The notes under the pieces were generated by a model, which ran no database searches, had not been told where the DNA came from, and saw only the letters and a program-made list of their open reading frames with translations. Of a DNA stretch of 64,000 bases, positions 1-8,225 are shown in pieces; position 1 is the stretch's first letter; each line of letters starts with the position of its first letter. This DNA is from an uncultured Myxococcales bacterium. GTDB taxonomy: Bacteria > Myxococcota_A > UBA9042. Both the position numbers and the translations under genes were made by a program. The DNA is taken from positions 32,719 to 96,718 of the forward strand of contig CAIYWC010000113.1 of NCBI GenBank assembly GCA_903929795.1. Direction: 5' to 3'.

Positions 1-2
1 TC

Positions 3-215
3 ATCACTGGCGAGCGCGACGAACGACGGCCGAGCGAGGCGTTTGCCGGCAAGGCGCTTGACGGCTTGTTGAGCGTTGTCGGGGCCTTAGGCGCGACGAC
101 ACTGCGGGACCGCTACCACTCCACGACCGACGCGCGGCTGGCGGGCGCACTGGTGCGCATTGGGTTGGACCCGGACATGGCCGGCCAGACGGTGCTTGCG
201 GAAAAATTATCGTAA
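3..215 (+). CDS. C-terminal fragment of an unrecognised protein
   Basis: An open frame enters from the left edge and ends at TAA 213-215, giving the last 70 residues of a protein whose start lies outside the window. The visible part is a soluble-looking stretch with a central hydrophobic Leu/Val/Gly/Ala segment followed by a charged part (around LRDRYHSTTDARLAGALVRI). I do not recognise the family. It ends three bases before the first copy of a 53-bp repeat and converges on the lipoprotein gene to its right. The frame is supported by third-position GC bias and by the absence of a competing frame; no function is proposed. Confidence 0.5.
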   Translation: MTGERDERRPSEAFAGKALDGLLSVVGALGATTLRDRYHSTTDARLAGALVRIGLDPDMAGQTVLAEKLS

Positions 216-218
216 TTT

Positions 219-271
219 CAGCTACTTCAGCGACGCGCCGCCCGGATAGCTGTAGCTGACAAAATCCGCCC
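219..271. repeat. 53-bp direct repeat, copy 1 (duplicated 3' end of lipoprotein gene)
   Basis: This stretch is identical base for base to 325-377, which contains the last codons and the TAG stop of the lipoprotein gene at 328-2712. The two copies are 106 bp apart, start to start, with an unrelated 53-bp spacer at 272-324. Copy 1 is not part of an intact gene and looks like a duplication scar. Confidence 0.9.
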
Positions 272-324
272 GGCAAGGCGTGACGTGAGGGCGCGAATAC
301 CTGCAGCGCCTTCACACGCCGCGG

Positions 325-377
325 CAGCTACTTCAGCGACGCGCCGCCCGGATAGCTGTAGCTGACAAAATCCGCCC
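325..377. repeat. 53-bp direct repeat, copy 2 (within lipoprotein gene 3' end)
   Basis: This is the functional copy: read on the minus strand it encodes the C-terminal residues DFVSYSYPGGASLK and the stop of the neighbouring lipoprotein. It is identical to 219-271. Confidence 0.9.
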
Positions 378-2712
378 AGCCATACACAAGCAGGCCCACT
401 TTCTGCACGGATTTCAGGGTATGCGCGCCCGGCGCAACTGCGATCCGCAGGACCGACCAGCCGGGCACGAACTCCGTGAAGCCGGTTAGCGCCGCACCAT
501 CCAGCGTCGCGAGCGCGCCAGTCGGCGCCATGACATTGATATAATTGGCCTTGTAATTGCTCGGCACCAGAAAAACGTAGTCCGTCAGAAAGCGATCGAC
601 CGAGACGGACAGCGAGAAATCCGGATCGCCGATGCCGGCGTCGCCTGGCTCCGCAATGTTCGGGCAATCGGCATTCTTGCTGCACGCCCACGGGTAATCC
701 TTGACGTTCCACGTGTACGCGCAGACTTTTTGGCCTACGGCGACACCCGTGCAGGTGTCCGAATTCGGCCCCGGCGCGAACGACGCGGCCATGAACTGGC
801 CGACCATCACCGGCTGGCTGGACGTGATGACAAAGTCCTGGTCGGACTCGAATTCAAACCACTGGCCCTTGTTCAGCACCGGAATGGCGCCCTGCGGCGG
901 GTTGGTCGTCACCGTCGTGCCGTCGGTCGCCGCCAGGACGCGCCACGCGTCCTTTTCCAGCCCGCGCTTTTGCACCTTGGTCGCCAGGTAGGTCGTGCCC
1001 CAGGACGCGACGGGAAAGAGCTGCTCTTCCATGTGATCGCTGCAGCACGTCGCTGGGCAATCGGCGTTGGTCGTGCACGCCCAGCCCTGGTACTGGCACG
1101 TGCCGTTGATGCAGTGGTCGGTGTTGGGCGAGTTGGACGCCTCGGAGCCGCCAAAAACGGCGATGTCCTTGTCCGCCTTGATCCACGTGCCTGTCATGTC
1201 GGAGCCGATCGCGTTGCTCTCCACGTTCAGCACCTCGCCTTCGGCCAGATCCACTTCCAGCGTATCGCCAGCGTTCTTGGCCGGCAGGCTGGGGCCCGCC
1301 AGCGTCGGCGCGGAAAGCAGCATCGTCACGTGCGTTTTGGCCGTCCCACCGGTGGTCGCCACGACGGTAAAATAGCTCTTGAGCGAGTCCACCGACTGCT
1401 CGCGGGTCATCACCCAGTATTCCTGGCCCAGGCCGTTGGACGGCAAAAGCAGCGACGCGTCATTGGAAAACACGCCGACGTCCTGCAGCGGATTGAACTG
1501 GTACGCGACGATCGGCTGGCTGGACTTGATGCGATAGACGTTCTTGGTGATCGCCGTGCCGTCCTGGTTGAGCGGCTTGATCTTCCACAGCGGGTCGGGA
1601 AGGTTGAGGATCTTCAGGCCGTTAGCCGCCACCGTATATTTCGACTGGTGCACAACGCCGGTCGTGTCCGTCGCGATCACCGTGACGGTCGCGGGCGCGG
1701 ACTTCGTGTTGGAGACGATGACAGAGAACTGCGCGTTTTGCGCGTCGAAGAAACCGCCTTTGCCGTCGGGAATGTAGACGTTGTCGAGATCGACGGCGAA
1801 ATAGTCGCAGCCGGCGTTCGTGTTGGCCTTGATGTCGCCGGAGCATGGGTCGGAGCACAAGCCGCCGACGCACGCCATGCCTTTGGCGGCGCAGTCCTCG
1901 GTAACGTCGTAGCCGGAGCCGTCGGACTTGCACTCGACCGCCGCGCCGCTGGGATCACACGACTTGGAGCCCGGGACGCACGCCATGCACGCGTTGTTCA
2001 GGCATTGCTGGCCGGACGGGCATTGGTGGACCACGGTGGTCGTGGCGCCGTCCGCGCTGCACTGCATCAGGACGTCAAAGTTGATGACCGACGGATCGGA
2101 TTTGGCGCAGTACTCCTTGCCGGCATCGCAGATCCGGCAGTCGTCGTTCAGGCAAAAAGGCTTGGCGTCCGGGCACGTCTGCTCGTCAAAGCCGTTGCCG
2201 GTCGCGTTGCAGACGTCCAGGAATAGCCCGTTGCACTGCTTTTCGCCCGGCGTGCAGGAGATCGTCTTGCACTGAAAATCGACGCATTTTTGCGGGTCGG
2301 TGCAGTTTGCGTCGAACAGGCACTGGACGCATTTGCTCAAGGCAATCGCGCAATACGGTGTGTCGGGCAGGTTGGTGCACACGGAGTTCTTGGTGCAGGC
2401 GGGGCCGGTGTACGCGCTGCCGGTGTCAGGCGAGGCGCCGTCGCTGCCGCTGGCGATATCCCCATCCGCGGCGCCGTCCGTGCCGTCCGGCAGGCAGTTT
2501 TGCGGGTCGGCGCAGCTGTCATCGAGCACGGTGACGTCCGCGGCGGGGCTCACGTCGCCGTCCGGCAGGTCCCCGTCCGCGCCGCCGCCCTTGATGGCGT
2601 CCGCTTTCGCGTCGGGAAGCGTGAAGCCGCCGCCACCGCCGGTGTTCGCCGTACTGCTGCAGCCGAACAGGACGGCACACAGCAATAGCTCGAAAAGAAA
2701 AGCGAAACGCAT
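328..2712 (-). CDS. Large lipoprotein, IgGFc-binding-protein-like domain with Cys-rich N-terminal region
   Basis: The product is about 794 residues. It begins with a lipoprotein signal ending in a lipobox (VLFGC), then a Gly/Asp-rich linker, then a Cys-rich region of short repeated C-x-C elements (residues about 80-290). The rest is a long beta-rich region with phrases such as DNVYIPDG and SSQPIVAYQFNP, which resemble the bacterial form of the IgGFc-binding N-terminal domain common in Myxococcota surface proteins. It is probably anchored to the outer membrane and exposed. The second ATG (2710-2712) is preferred because an AGGG ribosome site lies six bases before it but would abut the first ATG at 2716-2718. 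A promoter-like pair lies at 2754-2782. Its last 50 bp are duplicated just downstream. The domain call rests on recognition, not a search. Confidence 0.75.
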   Translation of the reverse strand: MRFAFLFELLLCAVLFGCSSTANTGGGGGFTLPDAKADAIKGGGADGDLPDGDVSPAADVTVLDDSCADPQNCLPDGTDGAADGDIASGSDGASPDTGSAYTGPACTKNSVCTNLPDTPYCAIALSKCVQCLFDANCTDPQKCVDFQCKTISCTPGEKQCNGLFLDVCNATGNGFDEQTCPDAKPFCLNDDCRICDAGKEYCAKSDPSVINFDVLMQCSADGATTTVVHQCPSGQQCLNNACMACVPGSKSCDPSGAAVECKSDGSGYDVTEDCAAKGMACVGGLCSDPCSGDIKANTNAGCDYFAVDLDNVYIPDGKGGFFDAQNAQFSVIVSNTKSAPATVTVIATDTTGVVHQSKYTVAANGLKILNLPDPLWKIKPLNQDGTAITKNVYRIKSSQPIVAYQFNPLQDVGVFSNDASLLLPSNGLGQEYWVMTREQSVDSLKSYFTVVATTGGTAKTHVTMLLSAPTLAGPSLPAKNAGDTLEVDLAEGEVLNVESNAIGSDMTGTWIKADKDIAVFGGSEASNSPNTDHCINGTCQYQGWACTTNADCPATCCSDHMEEQLFPVASWGTTYLATKVQKRGLEKDAWRVLAATDGTTVTTNPPQGAIPVLNKGQWFEFESDQDFVITSSQPVMVGQFMAASFAPGPNSDTCTGVAVGQKVCAYTWNVKDYPWACSKNADCPNIAEPGDAGIGDPDFSLSVSVDRFLTDYVFLVPSNYKANYINVMAPTGALATLDGAALTGFTEFVPGWSVLRIAVAPGAHTLKSVQKVGLLVYGWADFVSYSYPGGASLK

Positions 2713-2753
2713 GAACATCCCTGCCGGCCGGGGCGGTCAGACCGCGAGCCTTG

Positions 2754-2782
2754 AGGATAACGGCTTCCGGCCTCGGCGGCAA
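2754..2782 (-). promoter_or_regulatory. Putative sigma-70-type promoter for the lipoprotein gene
   Basis: On the minus strand TTGCCG (2777-2782) and TATCCT (2754-2759) are separated by 17 bp, about 40 bp ahead of the start codon at 2712. Spacing is ideal and both hexamers match the consensus at four or five positions. No experimental support. Confidence 0.4.
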
Positions 2783-2884
2783 TCGTTGATTTTTCACGTT
2801 ATTTCAGGATGTTTGGCCAGTCCGCGCAATGGCCGGGCTTGCCAGAGAACGCGCCGCGCCGTACCGTTCCTGCTTGGAGGCACG

Positions 2885-3316
2885 ATGCGCTATTGGCTGA
2901 TGAAGACCGAACCCGATGCGTTTGCCTGGCAGGACCTGCTGCGCGACGGTGTGGCGACGTGGGACGGCGTGCGCAACTACACGGCGCGCAACAACCTGCG
3001 GGCGATGGCCTTGGGCGATAGGGTCCTGATTTACCACTCGAATGTCGGCAAGGAGGCGGTGGGCATCGCGCGCGTGGTGAAAACGGCGTTTCAGGACCCG
3101 ACGACCGAGGACCCGCGCTGGTCGGCCGTGCAAGTCGCGCCGGTGGCTGCGCTGCGCAAGCCAGTGACGCTCCAGACGATGCGCGCCGAGCACGCGGCGG
3201 GCGGGCCGCTGGCCGAGATCAAGCTGATCCGCGAGAACCGGCTGTCGGTGATTCCGCTGACCGACGGCGAATGGCACCACCTACTGGCGCTGGCCGACAC
3301 GCCGGAGCCCGGTTGA
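2885..3316 (+). CDS. EVE-domain protein
   Basis: This 143-residue protein is a single EVE domain (formerly DUF55). It shows the family opening YWLMKTEPDAFAW, then VATWDGVRNYTARNNLR, then LGDRVLIYHSN and a GIARVV strand. EVE domains share the PUA-like fold and are thought to bind modified bases in nucleic acid; the substrate of this one is not known. The start at ATG 2885 is fixed by a GGAGG five bases upstream and by the family's usual N-terminus. Longer in-frame starts far upstream would run through the lipoprotein promoter. The next gene on the same strand, pdxB, starts 137 bp later after a dispersed repeat. Confidence 0.9.
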   Translation: MRYWLMKTEPDAFAWQDLLRDGVATWDGVRNYTARNNLRAMALGDRVLIYHSNVGKEAVGIARVVKTAFQDPTTEDPRWSAVQVAPVAALRKPVTLQTMRAEHAAGGPLAEIKLIRENRLSVIPLTDGEWHHLLALADTPEPG

Positions 3317-3360
3317 ACATGCCGACCGATCTCCAACACCAAACTTTGTCGGTCAGACCT

Positions 3361-3381
3361 GTTGCATTTCGGACTGGGACC
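3361..3381. repeat. Dispersed intergenic repeat, copy A
   Basis: The core GTTGCATTTCGGAC followed by TGGGACC recurs with one mismatch at 35662-35682, also between genes. Flanks differ apart from short GGTC/GGCC-type segments. It may belong to a genome-wide small repeat family. Confidence 0.55.
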
Positions 3382-3453
3382 GCGACCGAGCACCTCTGGT
3401 GGCTCGCCGCGGATCGAGACCGGTTGATTGCAAACCTCGGTCGGGGTGGATAG

Positions 3454-4479
3454 ATGCCGCAGCTGCTTGTCGACACGGCGGTGCTGTCCGGTCACGCGAA
3501 TTCGCTGCCGTTGGCGTGGCTGGAAGGGTGCAAGCTGTTGGCCTTTGCGCCACGCGAGCTGACCCCGCACACGCCGCACGCGCACGACGCGGACGCGTTG
3601 CTTGTGCGCACGGCCACGCGCGTGGATGCCGCGCTTGTCGCCGGGCTGCCGCGACTGCGCGCGCTGGCGACGCTGTCGTCCGGCACGGATCACCTGGACC
3701 TGCCGGCGCTGCGGGCGCACGACGTCGGACTGCACACGGGTCAAGGCGGCAATGCCATCGCCGTTGCCGATTGGGTGTCCTGGGCGCTGGCGCGGCTGCC
3801 GCTGCGCAACCGGCGGGTGCTGGTCGTTGGCGTCGGCGCGGTGGGCAGCGCAGTGGCGGAACTGCTGGCGCACCAGGGCCTCACGCCGACGCTGTGTGAC
3901 CCGCCGCGGTCGGAGCGCGAAGCGGATTTTCCGCCGCTGACGCTCGATCAGGCGCTGGCGGACGGGCCGTGGGGCGCGGTGACGCTGCATGTGCCCAAGG
4001 CGGCGGACGGCCCGCACGCGACGACCGATCTGCTCCATCGCCACCGGCTGGCGCAGCTGCGGGGTGCCGTGGTGCTCAATGCGGCGCGCGGCGGCGTGCT
4101 GGACGAAACGGCGGCCGCGGCGCTGCGGCTGGACGGCCATCTGGCCGGCCTCGCGGTGGACACGTTTGTCGGCGAGCCCCGGCCGCGACCGGAACTGCTC
4201 AAGGCTGCGGACCTCGCGACGCCGCACATCGCCGGTCACAGCATCGAAGGCAAGCTGCGCGTGGCGCACCGCGCGATCGCGGGGCTACGTCGTGCGCTCG
4301 AACTGCCGCCGTCGGGCTCGCTCGCCGCCGCGATCAGCGACGTGTTGGCCGGGCTGGGCGACCGCGACTTGACGCCTTTTGCCGCTCTGGACGCAGCAAA
4401 TCGCGCGCTGCGGGCCGAGCCGGCGCAGTTCGAGGCGATCCGTCACACCCACCGCCGCGTGGAGCATTTCTTGCGGTGA
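3454..4479 (+). CDS. pdxB: 4-phosphoerythronate dehydrogenase
   Basis: The 341-residue product belongs to the NAD-dependent D-2-hydroxyacid dehydrogenases. It has the Rossmann motif LVVGVGAVGSAVAELLA, the catalytic Arg context NAARGGVLDE, a Glu in VDTFVGEP, and the PdxB signature TPHIAGHSIEGK with the catalytic His. PdxB oxidises 4-phospho-D-erythronate in the DXP-dependent branch of pyridoxal phosphate synthesis. The C-terminal part after the signature matches the short dimerisation region of the family. Length is slightly under the E. coli enzyme (about 378). No other vitamin B6 gene is nearby, so the assignment rests on the signature; another 2-hydroxyacid dehydrogenase is possible but less likely. 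Confidence 0.85.
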   Translation: MPQLLVDTAVLSGHANSLPLAWLEGCKLLAFAPRELTPHTPHAHDADALLVRTATRVDAALVAGLPRLRALATLSSGTDHLDLPALRAHDVGLHTGQGGNAIAVADWVSWALARLPLRNRRVLVVGVGAVGSAVAELLAHQGLTPTLCDPPRSEREADFPPLTLDQALADGPWGAVTLHVPKAADGPHATTDLLHRHRLAQLRGAVVLNAARGGVLDETAAAALRLDGHLAGLAVDTFVGEPRPRPELLKAADLATPHIAGHSIEGKLRVAHRAIAGLRRALELPPSGSLAAAISDVLAGLGDRDLTPFAALDAANRALRAEPAQFEAIRHTHRRVEHFLR

Positions 4480-4516
4480 CAACCGGCTTCTGCTACTGGA
4501 CTTCTGGAGGTTTCCC

Positions 4517-4984
4517 ATGCGGCGAATTTTGGTTCTCTGTGTCCTGTTGAGCAGCTTGCTCGCCCTGCCCGTTTGGGCCGTGCCCGGCCTCGGCGCGCCG
4601 TATGTCGGCATCGGCACGCACACGTACGGCGGCATCTTCGGCCAGTCCGGCGTGAACTACGGCGGCACGCTGGAAGCCGGCATCGACGACCTGTTCAAGA
4701 GCTTCGGCCTCGGCGTGCGCCTGGACTCGCCGACCTTCAAGACCTTCAACCCGACCGCCAATATCGAGCTGCGTTACTCGATCTTTTCGGTGCCGTTTCT
4801 GCGCATCGTCGGCGGGGTGTTCGGCGGCGTGCAAAAAAACGTCGGCCTGGACGGCATGTACGGCTTTTTCGGCGCCGCGCGTGTCTCGCTGGGCTTGCCC
4901 TACCTCGGCGTGAACATCGGCGCGCAGGGCGGCAACGGCTATTTCACGCCGTACGGCCAGCTCACGCTCGGCGTGGTTTTCTGA
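4517..4984 (+). CDS. Small exported beta-rich protein, possibly outer membrane
   Basis: This 155-residue protein has a clear Sec signal peptide (MRRILVLCVLLSSLLALPVWA) with cleavage probably after AVPVWA-type residues near 21. The mature part alternates Gly and aromatic residues (YVGIGTHTYGG, LRYSIFSVPFLRIVGG) and ends in a hydrophobic strand finishing with Phe (QLTLGVVF). That ending is the usual C-terminal signature of outer-membrane beta-barrels. Too small for a porin, it could be an eight-stranded barrel. GGAGG sits six bases before the ATG. It lies 37 bp downstream of pdxB but has no evident link to it. It converges on DUF423 at 4989. Confidence 0.7.
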   Translation: MRRILVLCVLLSSLLALPVWAVPGLGAPYVGIGTHTYGGIFGQSGVNYGGTLEAGIDDLFKSFGLGVRLDSPTFKTFNPTANIELRYSIFSVPFLRIVGGVFGGVQKNVGLDGMYGFFGAARVSLGLPYLGVNIGAQGGNGYFTPYGQLTLGVVF

Positions 4985-4988
4985 GCAG

Positions 4989-5378
4989 TCAACGCACTTT
5001 CCACGCTGCCAGGGCGATCGACAACCAGCCGACGATGAACGCCACACCGCCAAAAGGCGTGACGATGCCAAACTTGGGCACGCCCGTGGCGACAATCGCG
5101 TAGAGGCTGCCGCAAAACAGCGCGATTCCAATGGCAAAAGCCCAGCCGGCGGTGCGCAGCTCCGGCAGTTCGCCCAAGCCGCGCCCGCGCGCCAGTGACG
5201 CCAGCACGTCCACGCTGAACAGCGCGAAAACATGGTAGAACTGGTAGCGGACGGCGGTCTCGAAGATGCCCAGCTCATACGGCGTCAGGCGACTCTTCAA
5301 CGCATGCGCGCCAAACGCGCCCAGGATGACCGCCAGCGCGCCGAGCAGCGCCGCCAAGAAAGCGAAGGGAAGCTGCAT
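4989..5378 (-). CDS. DUF423 family inner-membrane protein
   Basis: The 129-residue protein is almost entirely hydrophobic, with four predicted membrane helices. It carries the family opening LGAFGAHALKSRL and the central segment FETAVRYQFYHVFAL, both typical of DUF423 (E. coli YgdD type). The function of the family is not established. It is the last gene of a minus-strand run, starting nine bases after the stop of the HAD-like gene, so the two are very likely co-transcribed. Confidence 0.9.
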   Translation of the reverse strand: MQLPFAFLAALLGALAVILGAFGAHALKSRLTPYELGIFETAVRYQFYHVFALFSVDVLASLARGRGLGELPELRTAGWAFAIGIALFCGSLYAIVATGVPKFGIVTPFGGVAFIVGWLSIALAAWKVR

Positions 5379-5387
5379 GTTCGGACC

Positions 5388-6470
5388 TCAATCGTCGTTG
5401 GGCGCGCTCAGGAATTCCGCCAAACCGGGGATGCGGTGGGCCGTCTGCCGCGCCAGCTTGCGCGCCCGGGCGAACGCCAGCTCGGCCTCAAAAAGCTGTT
5501 CATACGGCAGCGGCGCCAGCTCCGGCCGCGGCGGCTCACCCGGATGCGCGGCGAGGCGCTCCACAACGCGCGCGGCAAAACCCTTGGAAAAACCCACGTC
5601 GAACGCCGCCGAGCACGGCAACAGCGTCCGCGCGACGTGCACGCCGTACGCCTGACGACACAGCCCGCGGCGCACGGCATCCTCCAGCGTGCCCGCCAAA
5701 TCCTGAGCATCCACGCCACTTTCCTTGACCAGCGACTCCGCCACAGCGATCACCACCGCGTCGTCGCACAGCTGGCCGTCCGCCAAATTCACGGCGATTT
5801 GCAGGGCGTTGAACGTCGCCAGCACGCGGCCGCGGTAGGCGCCAAAGCGCGCGGGCGGCGAATTGCCTTCCAGGTGGATGAAGATCCGCCGCACGGGATC
5901 GTCGCGTCCAAGCAGCGGAATTCGCCCAAGAACCGCAGCAATTTCATCGTCATACCCGCCGCAAGTCTTCAGGATGCGCGCCACGCGCGGCCCGCCGATC
6001 CGGCCGCTGCAGACGTCGCTGTACAGGCAATAAATCAGCGCGTCGAGCTCCGCGTCGTCGCCAAAGCAGATCTCGCCCACCGCGTCGCCGCGCCCCTGCA
6101 GCCACAGCCGCGTCTCCAGATGCGCCAGGAGCTTGTACGGCACCTGCGCCTTGATCGCGCCCAGCCGACCGCGTTTCAACGCCGAACCAAAATCCTTCAA
6201 CACCAGGCGATCACAGCGAATTCCGTGGAGCTGGAACATCTTCTCGATCCGCGCGCGGATCCAGCTTGGACTGCCGGACACCACGATCACGCGCGTCTCG
6301 TGCGACTGGGACAGCCCGCGCAGCAGCGCGCGCACGCCCGGGATCGCCCGCTTGCGGTGCGCGCCCTCGACCGCTGCCTGCAGCAGCCCGCGCACGGTGG
6401 AAAACTCCGTCTGCAGGTAGGTTTTGTCGAGATCCCAGCGGTAGACGACCTCGGGCTTCTTGTCAGCCAT
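5388..6470 (-). CDS. HAD-like protein, App1 phosphatidate phosphatase type (tentative)
   Basis: The 360-residue product starts with YRWDLDKTYL, a variant of the HAD nucleophile motif DxDxT in which the second Asp is followed by Lys. It continues with IPGVRALLRGL and the second HAD motif VIVVSGSPSWIRARI, then LVLKDF and CFGDDAELDALIY as a likely third/fourth motif. This order resembles the catalytic region of App1-type phosphatidate phosphatases (DUF2183). The C-terminal 150 residues are not recognised. It overlaps the PlsX-like gene by eight bases, which supports a phospholipid role. Activity is uncertain because the motif I reads DLDKT rather than the DIDDT form expected for App1. Confidence 0.55.
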   Translation of the reverse strand: MADKKPEVVYRWDLDKTYLQTEFSTVRGLLQAAVEGAHRKRAIPGVRALLRGLSQSHETRVIVVSGSPSWIRARIEKMFQLHGIRCDRLVLKDFGSALKRGRLGAIKAQVPYKLLAHLETRLWLQGRGDAVGEICFGDDAELDALIYCLYSDVCSGRIGGPRVARILKTCGGYDDEIAAVLGRIPLLGRDDPVRRIFIHLEGNSPPARFGAYRGRVLATFNALQIAVNLADGQLCDDAVVIAVAESLVKESGVDAQDLAGTLEDAVRRGLCRQAYGVHVARTLLPCSAAFDVGFSKGFAARVVERLAAHPGEPPRPELAPLPYEQLFEAELAFARARKLARQTAHRIPGLAEFLSAPNDD

Positions 6471-7506
6471 CGTGCGGCTCCACCAGACGCGCCAGCGCCG
6501 TCGCCAGCTCCTGCTGCAGATTGCGGTGCGTACAGCGCGTCGCCAGCTTCACGGCGTTTTCAAACGCGACCTCCGCCGAATCCGGGCTCGCGATGAGCAC
6601 GAGCTGCTGCAAGCCGAGCACCGGCGCGCCGCCATATTGCTGAAATTCCGAGACCTTGCGCAGCATCCCGACGCCGCGATCCAGCAGGCGCAGGCCGACC
6701 TGCCACGTCACTTTCGTCCGCCAAGCGTAGCGCGCGGCTTCGACCGTCAGCGTCGTCAAGCCTTCCAGCAGTCCGCGGACGGTGTGGCCGACCAGACCGT
6801 CGGCCACCACGACGTCGGCATGGCCGCGAGCCAGATCCGTCGGCGTGATGTTGCCCATGAAACGCAGCCCAATGATTTTCTTGAGCTTCTGGTGTGCTTC
6901 GACGATGTCCGGCGGCCCGTCCTGCGGCTCCGCGCCGGTCGACAGCAGCGCCACGTGCGGCTCGCGCACGCCCGTCACCACGCGCGAATAGGTCGAACCC
7001 AGCACGGCAAATGCCACCAGCTCATCCGCCGACGTCACCCGGCGCCCCGACACGTCCAGCAGCAGCGCCAGCGGATCATCGCCCGACGCGCGTGGCATGG
7101 TCGGAAACACCGCCGCCGCCGCCACCGCCGTCACGCCCGGCAGCCGCGGCAGGTGCATCTCGGCCAGCTCCAGCACCAGCGCCTGTGGGCTCGCCGTCAG
7201 CAGCGCGTCCGCCTCGCCATTGCGCAGCAATTCCATGGCGATGGGCAGCCCGTGCCGCGCCGCGCGCGCCTGCGCCTGCGTGTCGCCAGGCTGGCGCGGA
7301 TACGTCGCCGGCGCGCCGACCAGCCGCAGCGTCATCGGGTCGTACGGCAGCAGGCTCAGCAGTTCCTGCATCCGCGCCACGTCGCCCACCAGCACCACGC
7401 GCGCAATCCCCTGCCGGGCCATCCGCGCAGCGGCAGCGACGATGCCGTGCGGCGCAGCGGTGCCGCCGTAGGTGTCGACAACGATGGTGGGCTTGCGGTT
7501 GCTCAT
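6463..7506 (-). CDS. PlsX-like phosphate acyltransferase family protein
   Basis: The 347-residue protein follows the PlsX pattern: opening VDTYGGTAAPHGIV (VDAMGGD in classical PlsX), GEADALLTASP (SAGNTGA region), the central LLDVSG, VALLSTGAE, and ADVVVADGLVGHTVRGLLEG (classical ADVVVCDGFVGN). It ends with a Gly-rich GGAPVLGLQQLVL, matching the conserved GA.LLGL. PlsX makes acyl-phosphate from acyl-ACP for phosphatidic acid synthesis. The several departures from invariant residues suggest a divergent paralog rather than the housekeeping copy, which would normally sit beside rpmF and fabH. ATG at 7504-7506 fits homolog length; the open frame extends further upstream. Confidence 0.65.
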   Translation of the reverse strand: MSNRKPTIVVDTYGGTAAPHGIVAAAARMARQGIARVVLVGDVARMQELLSLLPYDPMTLRLVGAPATYPRQPGDTQAQARAARHGLPIAMELLRNGEADALLTASPQALVLELAEMHLPRLPGVTAVAAAAVFPTMPRASGDDPLALLLDVSGRRVTSADELVAFAVLGSTYSRVVTGVREPHVALLSTGAEPQDGPPDIVEAHQKLKKIIGLRFMGNITPTDLARGHADVVVADGLVGHTVRGLLEGLTTLTVEAARYAWRTKVTWQVGLRLLDRGVGMLRKVSEFQQYGGAPVLGLQQLVLIASPDSAEVAFENAVKLATRCTHRNLQQELATALARLVEPHDG

Positions 7507-7570
7507 CGGCCAAAAGCGTGCGCCTCGCAGCGGGCGTGGGTCAAGCGAATCCTTGGAGGCCGGCAAACCG

Positions 7571-8167
7571 TCAAGGCTCCGGCGCGCGGCGCGGCGGCCA
7601 CAGCCTCGGCAACAGCCGCGGCGTCCGGGCGCACCACGCCGCATACTGCGGGCCCAGCCCTTCAGCGAGTGCCACTTCTTCGACCTCAATGCGCCGCAGG
7701 ACCGCCCAGGTGATTGGCACGACGACAAGCAGCCCGGGCAGCCAGCCGCCAGAGCCCAGGCCGAGACCAAAAACGCCAAGCAATCCACCGGTATAGGACG
7801 GATGTCGCACGTACCGGTACAGGCCCCAGTCTACCAGCTTGTGGTCCGCGCGAATGGCGACCGTGATGGTGAAATAGCGGCGCAGCGTGAGGATCGCCGC
7901 CCAGCGGATAGCCAGGCCGATGGCGATGCAGCCCGCGCCGATCCAGCGCACCGTGGGCAACCAGCCGGCGGGCCAAGCGCCGATGCCGGTGAAAGTGAGC
8001 CATGCGCTGCCGCCGAGCGCGACGGCGATGGCCAGGATGACGTAAGCCAAGGTGCCGCGGTCGCGGTGGCTGTCGCTGCTGGCGTTGGCGCGCATGCCGG
8101 CGACGAGCGCGAGTTCGGCGCTGGCCCAGAGCACCATCAGGGCGACAAAGACGGTGTTTGCGGTCAT
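7571..8167 (-). CDS. ICMT/PEMT-type membrane methyltransferase
   Basis: This 198-residue integral membrane protein has about five hydrophobic helices and the signature GLYRYVRHPSYTGGLLG with a Glu-rich element (IEVEEVALAE) and a Tyr-Trp end. This is the S-adenosylmethionine-binding region of the isoprenylcysteine carboxyl methyltransferase / phospholipid methyltransferase superfamily. Bacterial members methylate lipids or small molecules; the substrate here cannot be read from sequence. The start at 8165-8167 removes a long, low-complexity N-terminal extension that overlaps the next gene. It is part of the minus-strand run that includes the PlsX-like and HAD-like lipid genes, which makes a lipid substrate plausible. 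Confidence 0.75.
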   Translation of the reverse strand: MTANTVFVALMVLWASAELALVAGMRANASSDSHRDRGTLAYVILAIAVALGGSAWLTFTGIGAWPAGWLPTVRWIGAGCIAIGLAIRWAAILTLRRYFTITVAIRADHKLVDWGLYRYVRHPSYTGGLLGVFGLGLGSGGWLPGLLVVVPITWAVLRRIEVEEVALAEGLGPQYAAWCARTPRLLPRLWPPRRAPEP

Positions 8168-8225
8168 GGCGGGCCTCGCGGGCGCGGTTGCGCGGCCGGC
8201 AGCGTGCGAGCGCGCGGGCGCGGAG

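Noticed and set aside
2300..2884. Long upstream extension of the EVE-domain gene
   Set aside because: It overlaps the lipoprotein gene and its promoter, and the family N-terminus and GGAGG both fix the start at 2885.
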